64,000 nucleotides of DNA, from assembly GCF_001485215.1 (NCBI RefSeq), contig NZ_BBWW01000001.1, forward strand, positions 1,984,001-2,048,000. Direction: 5' to 3'. Positions 52,564 to 62,179 of the stretch are shown here, in pieces (the stretch's first letter is position 1; each line of letters opens with the position of its first letter). Below the pieces are notes generated by a model. That model saw only the letters and a list, made by a program, of their open reading frames with translations, did no database searches and was not told the DNA's origin. The translations under genes were made by a program, and so were the position numbers. The stretch comes from Leptolyngbya sp. NIES-2104. GTDB taxonomy: Bacteria > Cyanobacteriota > Cyanobacteriia > Leptolyngbyales > Leptolyngbyaceae.

Positions 52564-55500
52564 TTATTGGGTAATGCCTGCACAAGTCGCCATCAACGTT
52601 GGCATCGATCGTTCTGCAATTAGTTCTACTTGACCCGTGGTAGGATTGCGTCGCCAAGTGCTGGCTTCCATTAACGGCGCTGAAACCTGAATAGGTTGAA
52701 TGGCTGACTGCCCAACTGGAGAAAGCGATCGTACATCACCCCAGACCACAGGCGCAGGGCTGATATTTTCTAGCGGATTTGTGGGCAGTCCGCCCCGACC
52801 CGAAACAATAAAGCTACTGTCTTGAACTGATTGACAGCCTTTTGCAATTTGCTGATTCGGATCAATCACTGCCACGGGTAACTCGACCAAGCCAGAGTTC
52901 GGATCAAGGCTCAAAACATTAATCTGAACACTACCATTGATACCGAACTGAGAACTTGCAGTGATGTCGTTGTTCGGCGTGAGTTGGTCGCCATACTGAA
53001 ATCCGAAGATGCCTTGCGTAGTAATTCCAATATTCCCGCCGCGTCCTTGAAAAGCGTTTGCAACAATATCACTATTGCCCAAACCCAAAATGTAATCGGC
53101 TTGAATCGTGATGTTACCGCCGTTCCCGATCCCCCCTGCTTCAGCAGAAACTAGACTCTGATTGTTCAGGGTGAGCAAGTTCGCAAGCGATAGAAAAATA
53201 TTGCCGCCATCGCCCGAAGCGGTTTGAGCATTCAAAGCAGAACCTTGATCAAGCGACAAACGGTTCGCTGTGACATCGATCGTGCCGCCATTCCCAGTTC
53301 CACTACTGCGGCTTGTGATTTGGGAATTGTCGCGCAGAGAAACGCGATCGGATCGAATCAAAACATCGCCTGCTTGCCCCTCATTCGTCGTTGCAGTGGA
53401 AAGCGTTGAGGCTTGATCGATCGCTAATGTAGAAGTAAAAATCGAGAGCGTCCCAGCATTCCCGCTACCTGTCGATTGACTACTCATCTGACTCTGCCGT
53501 AAAGCTGCACTATTCGCGTTCAGCGTGATTTTTCCAGCATTGCCACGCCCCGAAGTACTACTATCGATTTGACTATTTTGCAGTTCGACTTGATTGGCAC
53601 TCAGACTGATTGTGCCGCCGATCCCGTTGATCGTTGAAGTCGAAATCGTTCCGCCACGAGCTACAAAGCGATCGCTGACTGCTAAATCTACTGTTCCCGC
53701 ATTGCCGCTGCCCGTATTGCTGCTCGTAATTTTGGATTGATCTAGCGTCAGCAAGTCGGTTGTCATACTGATTTTGCCTGCATTTCCAGCGTTACTACTC
53801 GCGGTCGAAATTTCAGAACTTGCCTCTAGCGATGCTGTATTGCTTCTTAGTAGAATTTCTCCAGCGTTGCCCTGTCCAAGAGCCTCTGTCGTAATGTTGC
53901 CGCGATTGGTTAATTGCAGTTGTCGAGTCTGAAGATTGATTTGCCCACCTTGTCCCACTCCATTTTTACCCACGCCGCTTAAAATGATGCCCCGATCGAC
54001 TTGAATCGATTCAGTCGCTTGCATCCGAATTGATCCAGCATTGCCCACACCAAACGTACTGGAAGAGACTTCTGCTCCGTCTTTGACAACGACGCGATCG
54101 CTCATGATCGTGATACTTCCAGCGTTTCCTGTCCCGCTTCGATTAACAGTTGCATAAATGCCAGAATCTCGACCAGTGGCAAGAATTTCCTGACCTCGAA
54201 TGGTGATATCACCGCCAGTTCCAGTGCCCAATACACTACTTGAAACTTCAGCACCCGCACTCAAACTCAGTTTCCCGGCTTCAATTTCTAGATTGCCAGC
54301 GTTACCTTGAGCCGTTCGGTTAATCGTGGCAGTGATTCCACTCGACACGATTCCAGAAATTGCTTCTGTTCCTACTCCCACTGCGGTAATTTCATCGGCT
54401 TTGATCGTCACTCGACCCCCGTTTCCAACTCCAGCGGTGCCACCAAAGATTTGAGCACCATTGAGCAGCGTTAGCCGCTGAGCTTGAACCTCGATCGCTC
54501 CAGCATTTCCAGTCGCTCCCGCTGCAACCGACGAATTTAGCCCGGTCGAAAATCCGCTTGTAGCATTGGCGCGATCGGCATAAATTTCAGTCGCTTGAAT
54601 CTTTAAACTGCCTCCATTCCCAGCACCACTGGTTCCCGCATAAATTTGAGTATCGTCGGTTAAAGTCAGTTGCTCTGTTGTAATCGTGGCGATTCCAGCA
54701 TTTCCTGTCGCTCTCGCCGCAACGCCGATCACACTCGATCGCGAGTTCGGCACTTGAGGGTTGCCAAATCCCGCTATGGATCTAGCATTAATTGTAAGAT
54801 TGCCGCCCTGACCCGATGCTCCGGTTTCTGCGTAAATTCTACCGCCTTTACCCACTTGTAGATGCTGCACATTCAGGGTGATGTCTCCTCCTCGTCCTTG
54901 AGCAGGTTGGTCAACCAGGCTATAAACTACGCTAGAAAACCTTCCATCCGTTGAAGTGCCTAACACTTCAAGGCGATCCGCCCGCACCGTCAAGCGACCG
55001 AGGTTTCCTTGACCTCCAAACGCTTCTACACCCACCAGTGCACCCTCGACGACGCTAAATAATGGTGTGCTAATCGTTAGATCACCACCATTCCCGCTTC
55101 CTGAAACAATGCCTGCGAAAAATCCACTTCCAACATTTTGACTGTTCAGACCAGCGACCGTTACCGACTCGGCAGCTTGAACCGTGACCCCACCGCCCGA
55201 TCGCGCTCCATAAGTCAGAGTGTAAATCTGCGCTCCGCCTGTTACATCGACTTTGTTACCCCGAAGTTGAATCGTTCCGCCGCCATCGCCGCTCACTTCT
55301 ACAAAGCTTTCATTTACAGCAATATTCCGAAAGGTTGCCGCATTACCGTAGCCAAATGTCCAACCTGTCGTACTAGGAGCGATCAACACAGAGCCATTAC
55401 TACCAACGCTGTCTAGCTCAATGTGACCATCAGGAACATAAAGATAACTATCTTGGATTGCAATGTCGCCACCGATTAACGCCAAAGTTTGTTCAGGATT

Positions 55501-56043
55501 TACCTCAAGCTGAGATTGAAGCGCGATCGTGCCCGGATTGCTGCCCATTTGTAGACCGATTGGAGCACTGATCGTGAGAAGCGGCGCGGGTAATGGCGTT
55601 TCAGTTGCTAAGAATTCCGCACCATTATCAAACCGGATGCCACTGGCTGTACTCCCGATAAACGATCCGCCAATGCTCAAACTGGCATTTGGTCCGAACA
55701 GAATTCCATTGGGATTGAGGAGAAATAGGCTGGCATTGCCATTCGCCGCGATGATGCCATTGATGCTAGAGGCGGTTGTACCTGTGACGCGACTAAAGAT
55801 GGTTCGCACTGCGCCTGTATTGTTAAAGTAAGCGAAACCGCCTGTGGGAATTGAGAATTCTCGGAAGCTATGAAAAAGGTTGCTTCCTCCTGAAGTGCCG
55901 CCTGTGATGGTGAAATTACCGCCGCTGGAGTTGACGATCGTATTGAGCGTTCCATCGGGTACAACGGCTTGAGCCTGAACGCGATCGACAAACGCAAACA
56001 ATCCAGCCCCGGCGATTCCCAGACACAGTGCGATGCGATTCAT
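52564..56043 (-). CDS. Filamentous haemagglutinin/TpsA-like surface protein
   Basis: About 1159 residues. Signal peptide (LGIAGAGLFAFVDRVQAQA) then a TPS secretion domain (about 25-140) with the diagnostic LLNPNGILFGPNASL. The body is a long run of beta-helix repeats of about 40-60 residues with the pattern GNAGxIxI...LxLxxGAxIxSxTxGxGNGG. The C-terminal IAKGCQSVQDSSFIVSGRGGLPTNP motif is typical of cyanobacterial members. Exported across the outer membrane by a TpsB partner, not found here. Start ATG 56043 gives the signal peptide; an upstream extension does not. Confidence 0.92.
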   Translation of the reverse strand: MNRIALCLGIAGAGLFAFVDRVQAQAVVPDGTLNTIVNSSGGNFTITGGTSGGSNLFHSFREFSIPTGGFAYFNNTGAVRTIFSRVTGTTASSINGIIAANGNASLFLLNPNGILFGPNASLSIGGSFIGSTASGIRFDNGAEFLATETPLPAPLLTISAPIGLQMGSNPGTIALQSQLEVNPEQTLALIGGDIAIQDSYLYVPDGHIELDSVGSNGSVLIAPSTTGWTFGYGNAATFRNIAVNESFVEVSGDGGGTIQLRGNKVDVTGGAQIYTLTYGARSGGGVTVQAAESVTVAGLNSQNVGSGFFAGIVSGSGNGGDLTISTPLFSVVEGALVGVEAFGGQGNLGRLTVRADRLEVLGTSTDGRFSSVVYSLVDQPAQGRGGDITLNVQHLQVGKGGRIYAETGASGQGGNLTINARSIAGFGNPQVPNSRSSVIGVAARATGNAGIATITTEQLTLTDDTQIYAGTSGAGNGGSLKIQATEIYADRANATSGFSTGLNSSVAAGATGNAGAIEVQAQRLTLLNGAQIFGGTAGVGNGGRVTIKADEITAVGVGTEAISGIVSSGITATINRTAQGNAGNLEIEAGKLSLSAGAEVSSSVLGTGTGGDITIRGQEILATGRDSGIYATVNRSGTGNAGSITIMSDRVVVKDGAEVSSSTFGVGNAGSIRMQATESIQVDRGIILSGVGKNGVGQGGQINLQTRQLQLTNRGNITTEALGQGNAGEILLRSNTASLEASSEISTASSNAGNAGKISMTTDLLTLDQSKITSSNTGSGNAGTVDLAVSDRFVARGGTISTSTINGIGGTISLSANQVELQNSQIDSSTSGRGNAGKITLNANSAALRQSQMSSQSTGSGNAGTLSIFTSTLAIDQASTLSTATTNEGQAGDVLIRSDRVSLRDNSQITSRSSGTGNGGTIDVTANRLSLDQGSALNAQTASGDGGNIFLSLANLLTLNNQSLVSAEAGGIGNGGNITIQADYILGLGNSDIVANAFQGRGGNIGITTQGIFGFQYGDQLTPNNDITASSQFGINGSVQINVLSLDPNSGLVELPVAVIDPNQQIAKGCQSVQDSSFIVSGRGGLPTNPLENISPAPVVWGDVRSLSPVGQSAIQPIQVSAPLMEASTWRRNPTTGQVELIAERSMPTLMATCAGITQ

Positions 56044-56134
56044 AGTTCTGAATATAGAGTGACAGGTGTAGGGTGCCCAGTCCCTCCTATTTCCTCTCAA
56101 TGGAAAAACCCCGCATCGTCAGGATTTAGTGCGT

Positions 56135-56178
56135 GGGTAGGACTTGACCTAGACAAATGGCTAGGTCAAGTTCTACCC
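56135..56178. other. Perfect-like 18-bp hairpin in a divergent promoter region
   Basis: GGGTAGGACTTGACCTAG (56135-56152) pairs with 56161-56178 (one G-T pair) around an 8-base loop. It lies 92 bp from the TpsA-like start and 69 bp from the protease start. There is no T run on either side. Confidence 0.55.
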
Positions 56179-56246
56179 GAATCTCCGATGCTGCTTGGAT
56201 AGAGGTTACGGCATTCTGAAAACAGGACATCGTTTACCTAAACTCT

Positions 56247-57200
56247 ATGACAGATTCAACATTAACAGCGTTAGCGTTCTCGAATCAGCTATCAGATGCG
56301 GTTGAAAAAGCATCTCGCTCGATCGTTGCTGTCAACGCCCGCAGAAGACGCACCTCTAGTGGCATTCACTGGCGCAAGAACTTAATCATCACGGCTGATC
56401 ACACGATTCAGCAAGACGAAGAAATTAATGTAATCTTGCCCGATGGTCGATCGACATCGGCATCGATCGCGGGACGAGATTCGACAATGGATATCGCCGT
56501 TCTCCGCCTCGAATCGATCGATCTACCCACGGCTGAAATTGCTGATTCTACTCAAACCAAAGTTGGTCAGATTGTTCTCGCTGTCTCTAGAAGCGCAGAA
56601 GGTTCAACCAGTGCCAGCATGGGGATCATCAGTTCGATTAGCGAAGGCTGGCAGCATTCTGGTAGACCTGATCATCATCGCCATGGCAGACGATCGAGAA
56701 GTACGATCGCACAATTGATTCAACCTGCACTCATGATGTATCCGGGCTTTTCCGGTGGTGCATTGATTAATCCTGAAGGACAAGTGCTCGGAATTAATAC
56801 AGCAGGTGCGCGACAGTTCCCACTAACGATTCCAGCAGCAATGGTCGATCGAGTGTTAGATCAATTGCTCCAAACCGGACGAATTGCACGCGGATATCTA
56901 GGGTTAGGAATGCAGGCGATTCGATTACCGGAAGCACTTTGTCGATCGCTGAATCTCTCGAATCCTGGCGGTGTAATCATTGTTAGCGTTGAACCCGATG
57001 CGCCTGCGGACAATGCGGGAATGTTGCTTGGAGATATTTTAGTAGCGTTGAACGATAACGCGATCGAGGATGTCACCGATGTTCACTCAATGCTGAGTTC
57101 TGAGCAAGTTGGGCAACCGTTAACTGCAAAGATTGTTCGGGGCGGGGTGCTGACGGAAAAAACCATCATTGTTGGAGAAAGACCAGGGAGGAATGGCTAA
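56247..57200 (+). CDS. HtrA-like serine protease with PDZ domain (first of a pair)
   Basis: 317 residues without signal peptide. Trypsin-like domain about 15-205 with catalytic His in ITADHTIQQ, Asp in TMDIAVLRL and Ser in MYPGFSGGALIN; a basic loop (HSGRPDHHRHGRRSRST) interrupts the protease domain. A PDZ domain spans about 220-310 (GGVIIVSVEPDAPADNAGML). The predicted location is cytoplasmic, unlike DegP. Its stop overlaps the start of the second protease (TAATG), and the three downstream coding frames are all coupled. Confidence 0.9.
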   Translation: MTDSTLTALAFSNQLSDAVEKASRSIVAVNARRRRTSSGIHWRKNLIITADHTIQQDEEINVILPDGRSTSASIAGRDSTMDIAVLRLESIDLPTAEIADSTQTKVGQIVLAVSRSAEGSTSASMGIISSISEGWQHSGRPDHHRHGRRSRSTIAQLIQPALMMYPGFSGGALINPEGQVLGINTAGARQFPLTIPAAMVDRVLDQLLQTGRIARGYLGLGMQAIRLPEALCRSLNLSNPGGVIIVSVEPDAPADNAGMLLGDILVALNDNAIEDVTDVHSMLSSEQVGQPLTAKIVRGGVLTEKTIIVGERPGRNG

Positions 57201-58042
57201 TGTCACTCACAGAAAGCTTTGCGGCAATTGTCGAGCCGATGCGTCGATCGACCGTGCAAGTTCGTGTCGGAAGACGGGAATTTGGCTCAGGCGTGATTTG
57301 GCGATCGAATGGATTGATCATTACCAATAATCATGTTGTGCGGGGACAAGATGCGATCGTTGAACTCTCAGATGGTCGAACCTTCACAGCCGAAGTGAAA
57401 GGTCGAAACTCACAGCGTGATTTAGCTGCGCTCCAGATTGATGCAACGGATCTTCCTGTGGCTACTGTAGGTGATTCTGAGCAGCTACGGGTTGGAGAAT
57501 TGGTGTTTGCGGTGGGACATCCAGGCGGAAGGATTGGTGCAGTGACCGCAGGGATTATTCATACGATCGAGTCTAAGAATGCGTGGATTCAAGCTGATAT
57601 TCAATTAGCTCCGGGTAATTCTGGCGGTTTATTAGCGAATGCGAAAGGGGAAGCGATCGGCATCAATACCATGATCGTGAATGGTAAAGGGCTTGCGATT
57701 CCAAGCAAAACAGTCGAACAATTCCTGAATAACATGGGCAATGTTCCTTATCTTGGTGTGGAGCTTCAGTTTGTTCGCGTGATCATTGATCGCCGTCCAG
57801 CTTATGGATTGTTAATTACTGCGATCGAGCCTCATGGCTCAGCCGAGAAAGCGGGATTGTTGCCTGGAGACATTCTGATCGGAGTTCGTGGCACTGTGTT
57901 CCAATCGCAGAATGAACTATTCTGGATTCTACAAAACTCGAATGTCGGGGATGGAATCACGATCGAGTTTCTGCGAGGTGGGCAACATCTGAGCCGAAAC
58001 GTTATTCTAGAAAGCCGACACAGTGAGCCACAAGCCGCATGA
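57200..58042 (+). CDS. HtrA-like serine protease with PDZ domain (second of a pair)
   Basis: 280 residues, also without signal peptide. Catalytic His in IITNNHVVRG, Asp in SQRDLAALQI, Ser in LAPGNSGGLLANAKG; PDZ domain about 185-275 (GLLITAIEPHGSAEKAGLLPGDILIG). It starts within the stop of the first protease and ends in a 4-bp ATGA overlap with the regulator gene. The two proteases are clearly related and could be a tandem duplication that has diverged. Confidence 0.92.
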   Translation: MSLTESFAAIVEPMRRSTVQVRVGRREFGSGVIWRSNGLIITNNHVVRGQDAIVELSDGRTFTAEVKGRNSQRDLAALQIDATDLPVATVGDSEQLRVGELVFAVGHPGGRIGAVTAGIIHTIESKNAWIQADIQLAPGNSGGLLANAKGEAIGINTMIVNGKGLAIPSKTVEQFLNNMGNVPYLGVELQFVRVIIDRRPAYGLLITAIEPHGSAEKAGLLPGDILIGVRGTVFQSQNELFWILQNSNVGDGITIEFLRGGQHLSRNVILESRHSEPQAA

Positions 58043-58623
58043 TTCGCGTGTTTATCATTGCTCAATCGATCGTGACTCAAGCAGGACTTACAGCGCTTCT
58101 CACCCCAGATTTAGCGATCGCTGGAAGTGCAATCCGTCCTGCTTCGATTTCTTCTGCGATCGATGCTTCTGATGCGACGGTGATTTTACTCGAACAAGAT
58201 GCAATGTCAGATGTTTCTGAAGTTGAAATTCCGATTGTTCTATTGCTAGATGATAGTTCTGCGATCGCTGAATTTCTACAAGCTGGAATTCGCTCGATTC
58301 TGCCGAGTGATGTTTCTCGCGAACAACTCACAGAAGCGATTAAAGCTACTTCAGCAGGGTTAAGCGTCCTTCATCCTGAGTTGATTGATTCGATGTTTGT
58401 GCCGACAGTCCGATCGTCTGAACCGATGCCGCTCACACCGCGAGAAGTTGAAGTTCTGACGATGTTAGCGGAAGGACTGGGAAATAAAGCGATCGCGCAA
58501 CATCTCAATTTATCGGAACATACTGTGAAATTTCACATCAGTTCGATTTTTAGTAAGCTAGATGTTTCGAGCCGAACCGAGGCTGTTATTCTCGGTGCAA
58601 AACAAGGATGGATTCTACTCTAG
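58039..58623 (+). CDS. NarL/LuxR-type regulator with a pseudo-receiver domain
   Basis: 194 residues. The N-terminal domain has receiver-like alternation (RVFIIAQSIVTQAGLTALL...) but lacks the acidic pair (FIIAQS instead of a DD motif), the phospho-acceptor aspartate (VILLEQDAM) and the switch lysine (ILPSDVS). The C-terminal LuxR helix-turn-helix (about 130-190) is intact: LTPREVEVLTMLAEGLGNKAIA, SEHTVKFHISSIFSKL. Phosphorylation-independent control is inferred. It is translationally coupled to the two proteases and ends overlapping the convergent TPR gene. Confidence 0.9.
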   Translation: MIRVFIIAQSIVTQAGLTALLTPDLAIAGSAIRPASISSAIDASDATVILLEQDAMSDVSEVEIPIVLLLDDSSAIAEFLQAGIRSILPSDVSREQLTEAIKATSAGLSVLHPELIDSMFVPTVRSSEPMPLTPREVEVLTMLAEGLGNKAIAQHLNLSEHTVKFHISSIFSKLDVSSRTEAVILGAKQGWILL

Positions 58624-60962
58624 GCTTCTTGCACTAATCGCAGACTTGGAACTTCTGTGTGAACAAAGCGTTTCCGCAGTTTGTGAATCGCTTCGATCGC
58701 ATGTTGATGTTTCGCTTGATCTCCTTGCACCGAGAACAACCAAGCTGCTTCTTTCAAATCTTGAATGGCACCCGTTTTATCATTCATCGTGCTCCGAGCT
58801 AATCCGCGATGAAAATAAGCCACAGCATTTTGAGTATCGATCGTTAGCATTGCAGTAAAGTCATCGACCGCACCAAGTTTGTTGTCGAATCTCAGGCGGG
58901 CTAGACCTCTTTGCACATACGCATTTAGACAAGTAGGATCGACTTGAATCGCATAGCTAAAATCCTCGATCGCATTCACTTTTTCACCAATCTGCAACCA
59001 AATCACCCCTCGGTTACAGTACACAATCGGATTACGACCCTCGATCAAAATGGCACGATTGAGATCCGCGATCGCACCTGCATGATCTCCGGTTTCAAAC
59101 TTCACTAAGGCACGATTGTTATACGCGACACTCTGTTTTGCATCAAGTTTAATCACAGTTGTGTAGTCTTCGATCGCGCCTGCTCGATCGCCCATTTCAT
59201 AGCGAGTAATTGCTCGATTGAGATAAGCGATCGCATTGTTTTCTAGCACTGGATGATCAAAGCGATCGATCAAACCTTGAATCACAGTTGAATTTTGAGT
59301 GCGAAGCCCGATCGCCATTTCAGGAAAAGCAGTGCTCGCAGTAGTAACCGGATGCAGTCCCAGAATGCTGTAGGTTGAATCGCATACCAGGAAATTCTCG
59401 CTGGTTCCCAATACTTTGAAGCGAAATTGTGATGGATAGTTGCGCTTGAGTTGGGTTAACTGTCCGAGAACCTTTCTGAGAAAGTTCTTTGGAATCGATG
59501 GAGTTTCCCGATCGTGAATGTATCGCGTCTGCTGTGCGGCTTGTTCATCTCCTAAATGTCCCCAGCCAATGTCGAGTGAACCGCCGCGATCGAGGAACGT
59601 TTGAAAGTTCTGAAGCAGTTCATCATCGAGTGTGGCGCGATCGGGATAAGGAAAAACGACAATCACCCGCGATTTCGCCGTTTCGAGTGCTTGCTTCAAG
59701 ACTGTCCGTGTATTCTCAAACGGATCAGTATTCTGTGCCAAATTAAACAGCAATTCATACTCAGACTGAGCAGAAGTAGCAATCTCTGCAAGCTGACTTT
59801 CCGTGACTTCTAACCGTGAAGTTAGGTACTTAATTTGAGTCTGAAGTGCACTTGCATCAAGCATTTCTGGCAGGCGGGTCATCCATTCTGACAAATGCTT
59901 TTGTTGTCGATCGAGGTTCTGAGTATGTTGCTGCACACTGTCGAATTGCTCCTGTAAATGGCTCAAATGTCCATTGATCATTGTTTGCATCTCAGTGTGT
60001 AGCTCAGCTAAATTCGCACCACTTGAAAAAGTATTAAGGCGATCTTCAAGGTGTGTGACTGTTGCTTGTAGCTTCTCAACATCTACCATCGGTGCTCCAG
60101 GATGTCCGGTTGTCATCCAGGTTGAGAGAGTATCCATTTGCTTTCGCATGATACTGTTTATCGATCGCAAAGGTGCAACGGTCTGCTCTAAGCTCTGATG
60201 CTGTTGTTTGATCTTCTCAATCTCAGCCATCAATTTTGCTAAATCCCGCCGAGAAACTAGCTCACCAACGACTTTCACTAATCCATCGACTTCTTGTTTT
60301 AGTGCGGTTGCATCAAATGGCTGAGGCAAACGATTCAATCGTCGATGAATCTGATGAATTTCATCTTGCATCACACGTGGAATCACTTGCTTCTGAGTCG
60401 TTGCAACTTCGGTCAGCTTGTTTTGAAGGTATTCCACTCCAGAACGCAATTCTACGATCGCAGTTTCCGCGCTCTCGACTCGATTGTTCGTCGCGAGTCG
60501 TCCTAACTGCTGTGAAACGGTTGCCAAAGATTCCGAGAGTTGAGAGTACTTGCTTTTGAGATATGCCAGTTCTTTTTCAAGCTGATCAAAGTCTCGCTCC
60601 TCGATCGCGCTAATCCGACTCGAAACATTGTGCTGTAATTGTGCGATCGCGTTATCGTGTCGCTGTTGAATTGTTTTCCGAACGCTGGCAAGATCGACAA
60701 AGCTGGGAAGGGTACGAACTTGCTGATCGAGGACTTTGATCTCGTCAGAGATTCGCTGGTCGAGATGTGCAATGCTAGTATCTGCTGCTCTTAATGTCTC
60801 TTTATCGAGACGGCGGCGATTGACTAAATTCAGTAACAATAAGCACGAGATAGGGGCAGCCGTAAATGCCAGTTGTTGTGACGCGATCGACGCGATCGAG
60901 CCAAAACCTGATCCAATGAGTACCAAGTATTCAACCAGGCTAAGCCATTTTGCATTCTTCAT
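58620..60962 (-). CDS. Membrane-anchored coiled-coil, PLD-like and TPR protein
   Basis: About 780 residues. Two hydrophobic segments (about 8-45) anchor the N-terminus, then a long coiled-coil region (about 55-390) with repeated heptads, a phospholipase D-like globular domain (about 400-560, SRVIVVFPYPDRATLDDELL, LDIGWGHLGDE, LVCDSTYSILG) without the canonical HKD pair, and five TPRs (about 570-750; AYNNRALVKFETGDHAGAIA, AYVQRGLARLRFDNKLGAVD). ATG 60962 (MKNAKWLSL) is chosen. Probably a structural or scaffolding protein. The stop codon overlaps that of the LuxR-type regulator. Confidence 0.82.
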   Translation of the reverse strand: MKNAKWLSLVEYLVLIGSGFGSIASIASQQLAFTAAPISCLLLLNLVNRRRLDKETLRAADTSIAHLDQRISDEIKVLDQQVRTLPSFVDLASVRKTIQQRHDNAIAQLQHNVSSRISAIEERDFDQLEKELAYLKSKYSQLSESLATVSQQLGRLATNNRVESAETAIVELRSGVEYLQNKLTEVATTQKQVIPRVMQDEIHQIHRRLNRLPQPFDATALKQEVDGLVKVVGELVSRRDLAKLMAEIEKIKQQHQSLEQTVAPLRSINSIMRKQMDTLSTWMTTGHPGAPMVDVEKLQATVTHLEDRLNTFSSGANLAELHTEMQTMINGHLSHLQEQFDSVQQHTQNLDRQQKHLSEWMTRLPEMLDASALQTQIKYLTSRLEVTESQLAEIATSAQSEYELLFNLAQNTDPFENTRTVLKQALETAKSRVIVVFPYPDRATLDDELLQNFQTFLDRGGSLDIGWGHLGDEQAAQQTRYIHDRETPSIPKNFLRKVLGQLTQLKRNYPSQFRFKVLGTSENFLVCDSTYSILGLHPVTTASTAFPEMAIGLRTQNSTVIQGLIDRFDHPVLENNAIAYLNRAITRYEMGDRAGAIEDYTTVIKLDAKQSVAYNNRALVKFETGDHAGAIADLNRAILIEGRNPIVYCNRGVIWLQIGEKVNAIEDFSYAIQVDPTCLNAYVQRGLARLRFDNKLGAVDDFTAMLTIDTQNAVAYFHRGLARSTMNDKTGAIQDLKEAAWLFSVQGDQAKHQHAIEAIHKLRKRFVHTEVPSLRLVQEA

Positions 60963-61070
60963 ATTGCCCCTGAATCCCACAAGTCACTGAGTAATTAAAA
61001 GCACACAAGCGCTATCTGTTTCTACAGTTGCAGTATCCCTGAATCAGGAAATTGATCTGAAAATTTTTCT

Positions 61071-61820
61071 ATGTCTAATCTGAAAGCTTTAATCTTCGAT
61101 GTCGATGGGACGCTTGCCGATACCGAACGAGATGGACACCGCCTCGCGTTTAATCGCGCCTTCTCCGATTTTGGTCTTGATTGGAATTGGTCGATCGAGC
61201 TTTACGGGGAACTGCTCGAAGTCGCTGGCGGTAAAGAACGCATTCAGCACTATGTTCAAACTTATCAAGCAAAAATTCCAGCAGGTGAAGTTCTTAAAGA
61301 ACTCGCTGCCAGAATTCACAAAGCAAAAACGCAGCATTATCAAGCTTTGGTGAAAGAAGGCATCATTCCATTGCGTCCGGGTGTGCGGCGATTGATTACA
61401 GAAGCGATGCAGGCGGGAGTCAGGTTAGCGATCGCAACCACCAGCCGACTCGATAACGTGATCGCCTTACTCGAAACCGAACTTGCACCCGATAGCCCAA
61501 ACTGGTTTGAAACAATTGCAGCGGGCGACATTGTGCCACACAAAAAACCTGCACCCGATATCTATATTTATGCTCTAGAGAAACTGAATTTAAGTGCAGC
61601 CGACTGTATCGCGATCGAAGATTCTTTTCAAGGCTTACAAGCCTCACGAGCAGCAGGAATCAAAACGGTGATTACCTTGAATGCGTATACTCGATCGCAG
61701 GACTTCACAGGTGCAGCGTTGGTCATTGATCAGTTAGGGGAACCTGATCAACCGTTTGAACTTCTGAAAGGAAACATCGAACAAACCTACCTTGATTTAA
61801 CTGGACTCAACCGCTTATGA
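61071..61820 (+). CDS. HAD-family hydrolase, CbbY-like
   Basis: 249 residues with HAD motifs: I, IFDVDGTLADTE (nucleophile D, about residue 9); II, ATTSRLDN; III, PHKKPAPDIYIYALEKL; IV, IEDSFQGLQASRAAG. The N-terminal region with DGHRLAFNRAFSDFGLDWNW and the cap domain resemble CbbY (xylulose bisphosphate phosphatase-like) and are typical of photosynthetic organisms. It shares a 4-bp overlap with the next gene, forming an operon with the small secreted protein and the ATL protein. Confidence 0.93.
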   Translation: MSNLKALIFDVDGTLADTERDGHRLAFNRAFSDFGLDWNWSIELYGELLEVAGGKERIQHYVQTYQAKIPAGEVLKELAARIHKAKTQHYQALVKEGIIPLRPGVRRLITEAMQAGVRLAIATTSRLDNVIALLETELAPDSPNWFETIAAGDIVPHKKPAPDIYIYALEKLNLSAADCIAIEDSFQGLQASRAAGIKTVITLNAYTRSQDFTGAALVIDQLGEPDQPFELLKGNIEQTYLDLTGLNRL

Positions 61821-62179
61821 ATCTTCGTTCGCTTCCGTTGCTCAGTCTTTTGATTGCGTTGCCTGCTCATGCGGAGCGAATTGAACTGAAAAATCCAGCC
61901 TGGAAAGAAGTTCCAGGGACACAATTCGATGGAACTGCCTACGTAAACCTCAATGGAATCGAGAAAACGGGAGGCAGAATTATCTATGACGTGGTGAACG
62001 CTGAAGCCGCTTATTCGAGAGTAGAAATGGATTGCAAACGACAGCAGTTTCGCACTGTGAGACTCGGATATTTTGAAACGCGATCGTTAATCAATTACAA
62101 ATCGATTAACGATCCTTGGATGAAACCTGAAACCGCTTATCATAAAGCACTTGCAGCCTTTGTTTGCCGTCTCAAGTAA
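61817..62179 (+). CDS. Small secreted protein of unknown function
   Basis: 120 residues. Signal peptide NLRSLPLLSLLIALPAHAERIE with a clean A-x-A cleavage site, then a beta-rich domain (GTAYVNLNGIEKTGGRIIYDVVNAEAAYSRVEMDC) with two Cys that could form a disulfide; the pattern resembles surface-adhesin-like CAP-type cyanobacterial proteins but I cannot name a family. ATG overlaps the HAD stop (ATGA). Confidence 0.75.
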   Translation: MNLRSLPLLSLLIALPAHAERIELKNPAWKEVPGTQFDGTAYVNLNGIEKTGGRIIYDVVNAEAAYSRVEMDCKRQQFRTVRLGYFETRSLINYKSINDPWMKPETAYHKALAAFVCRLK

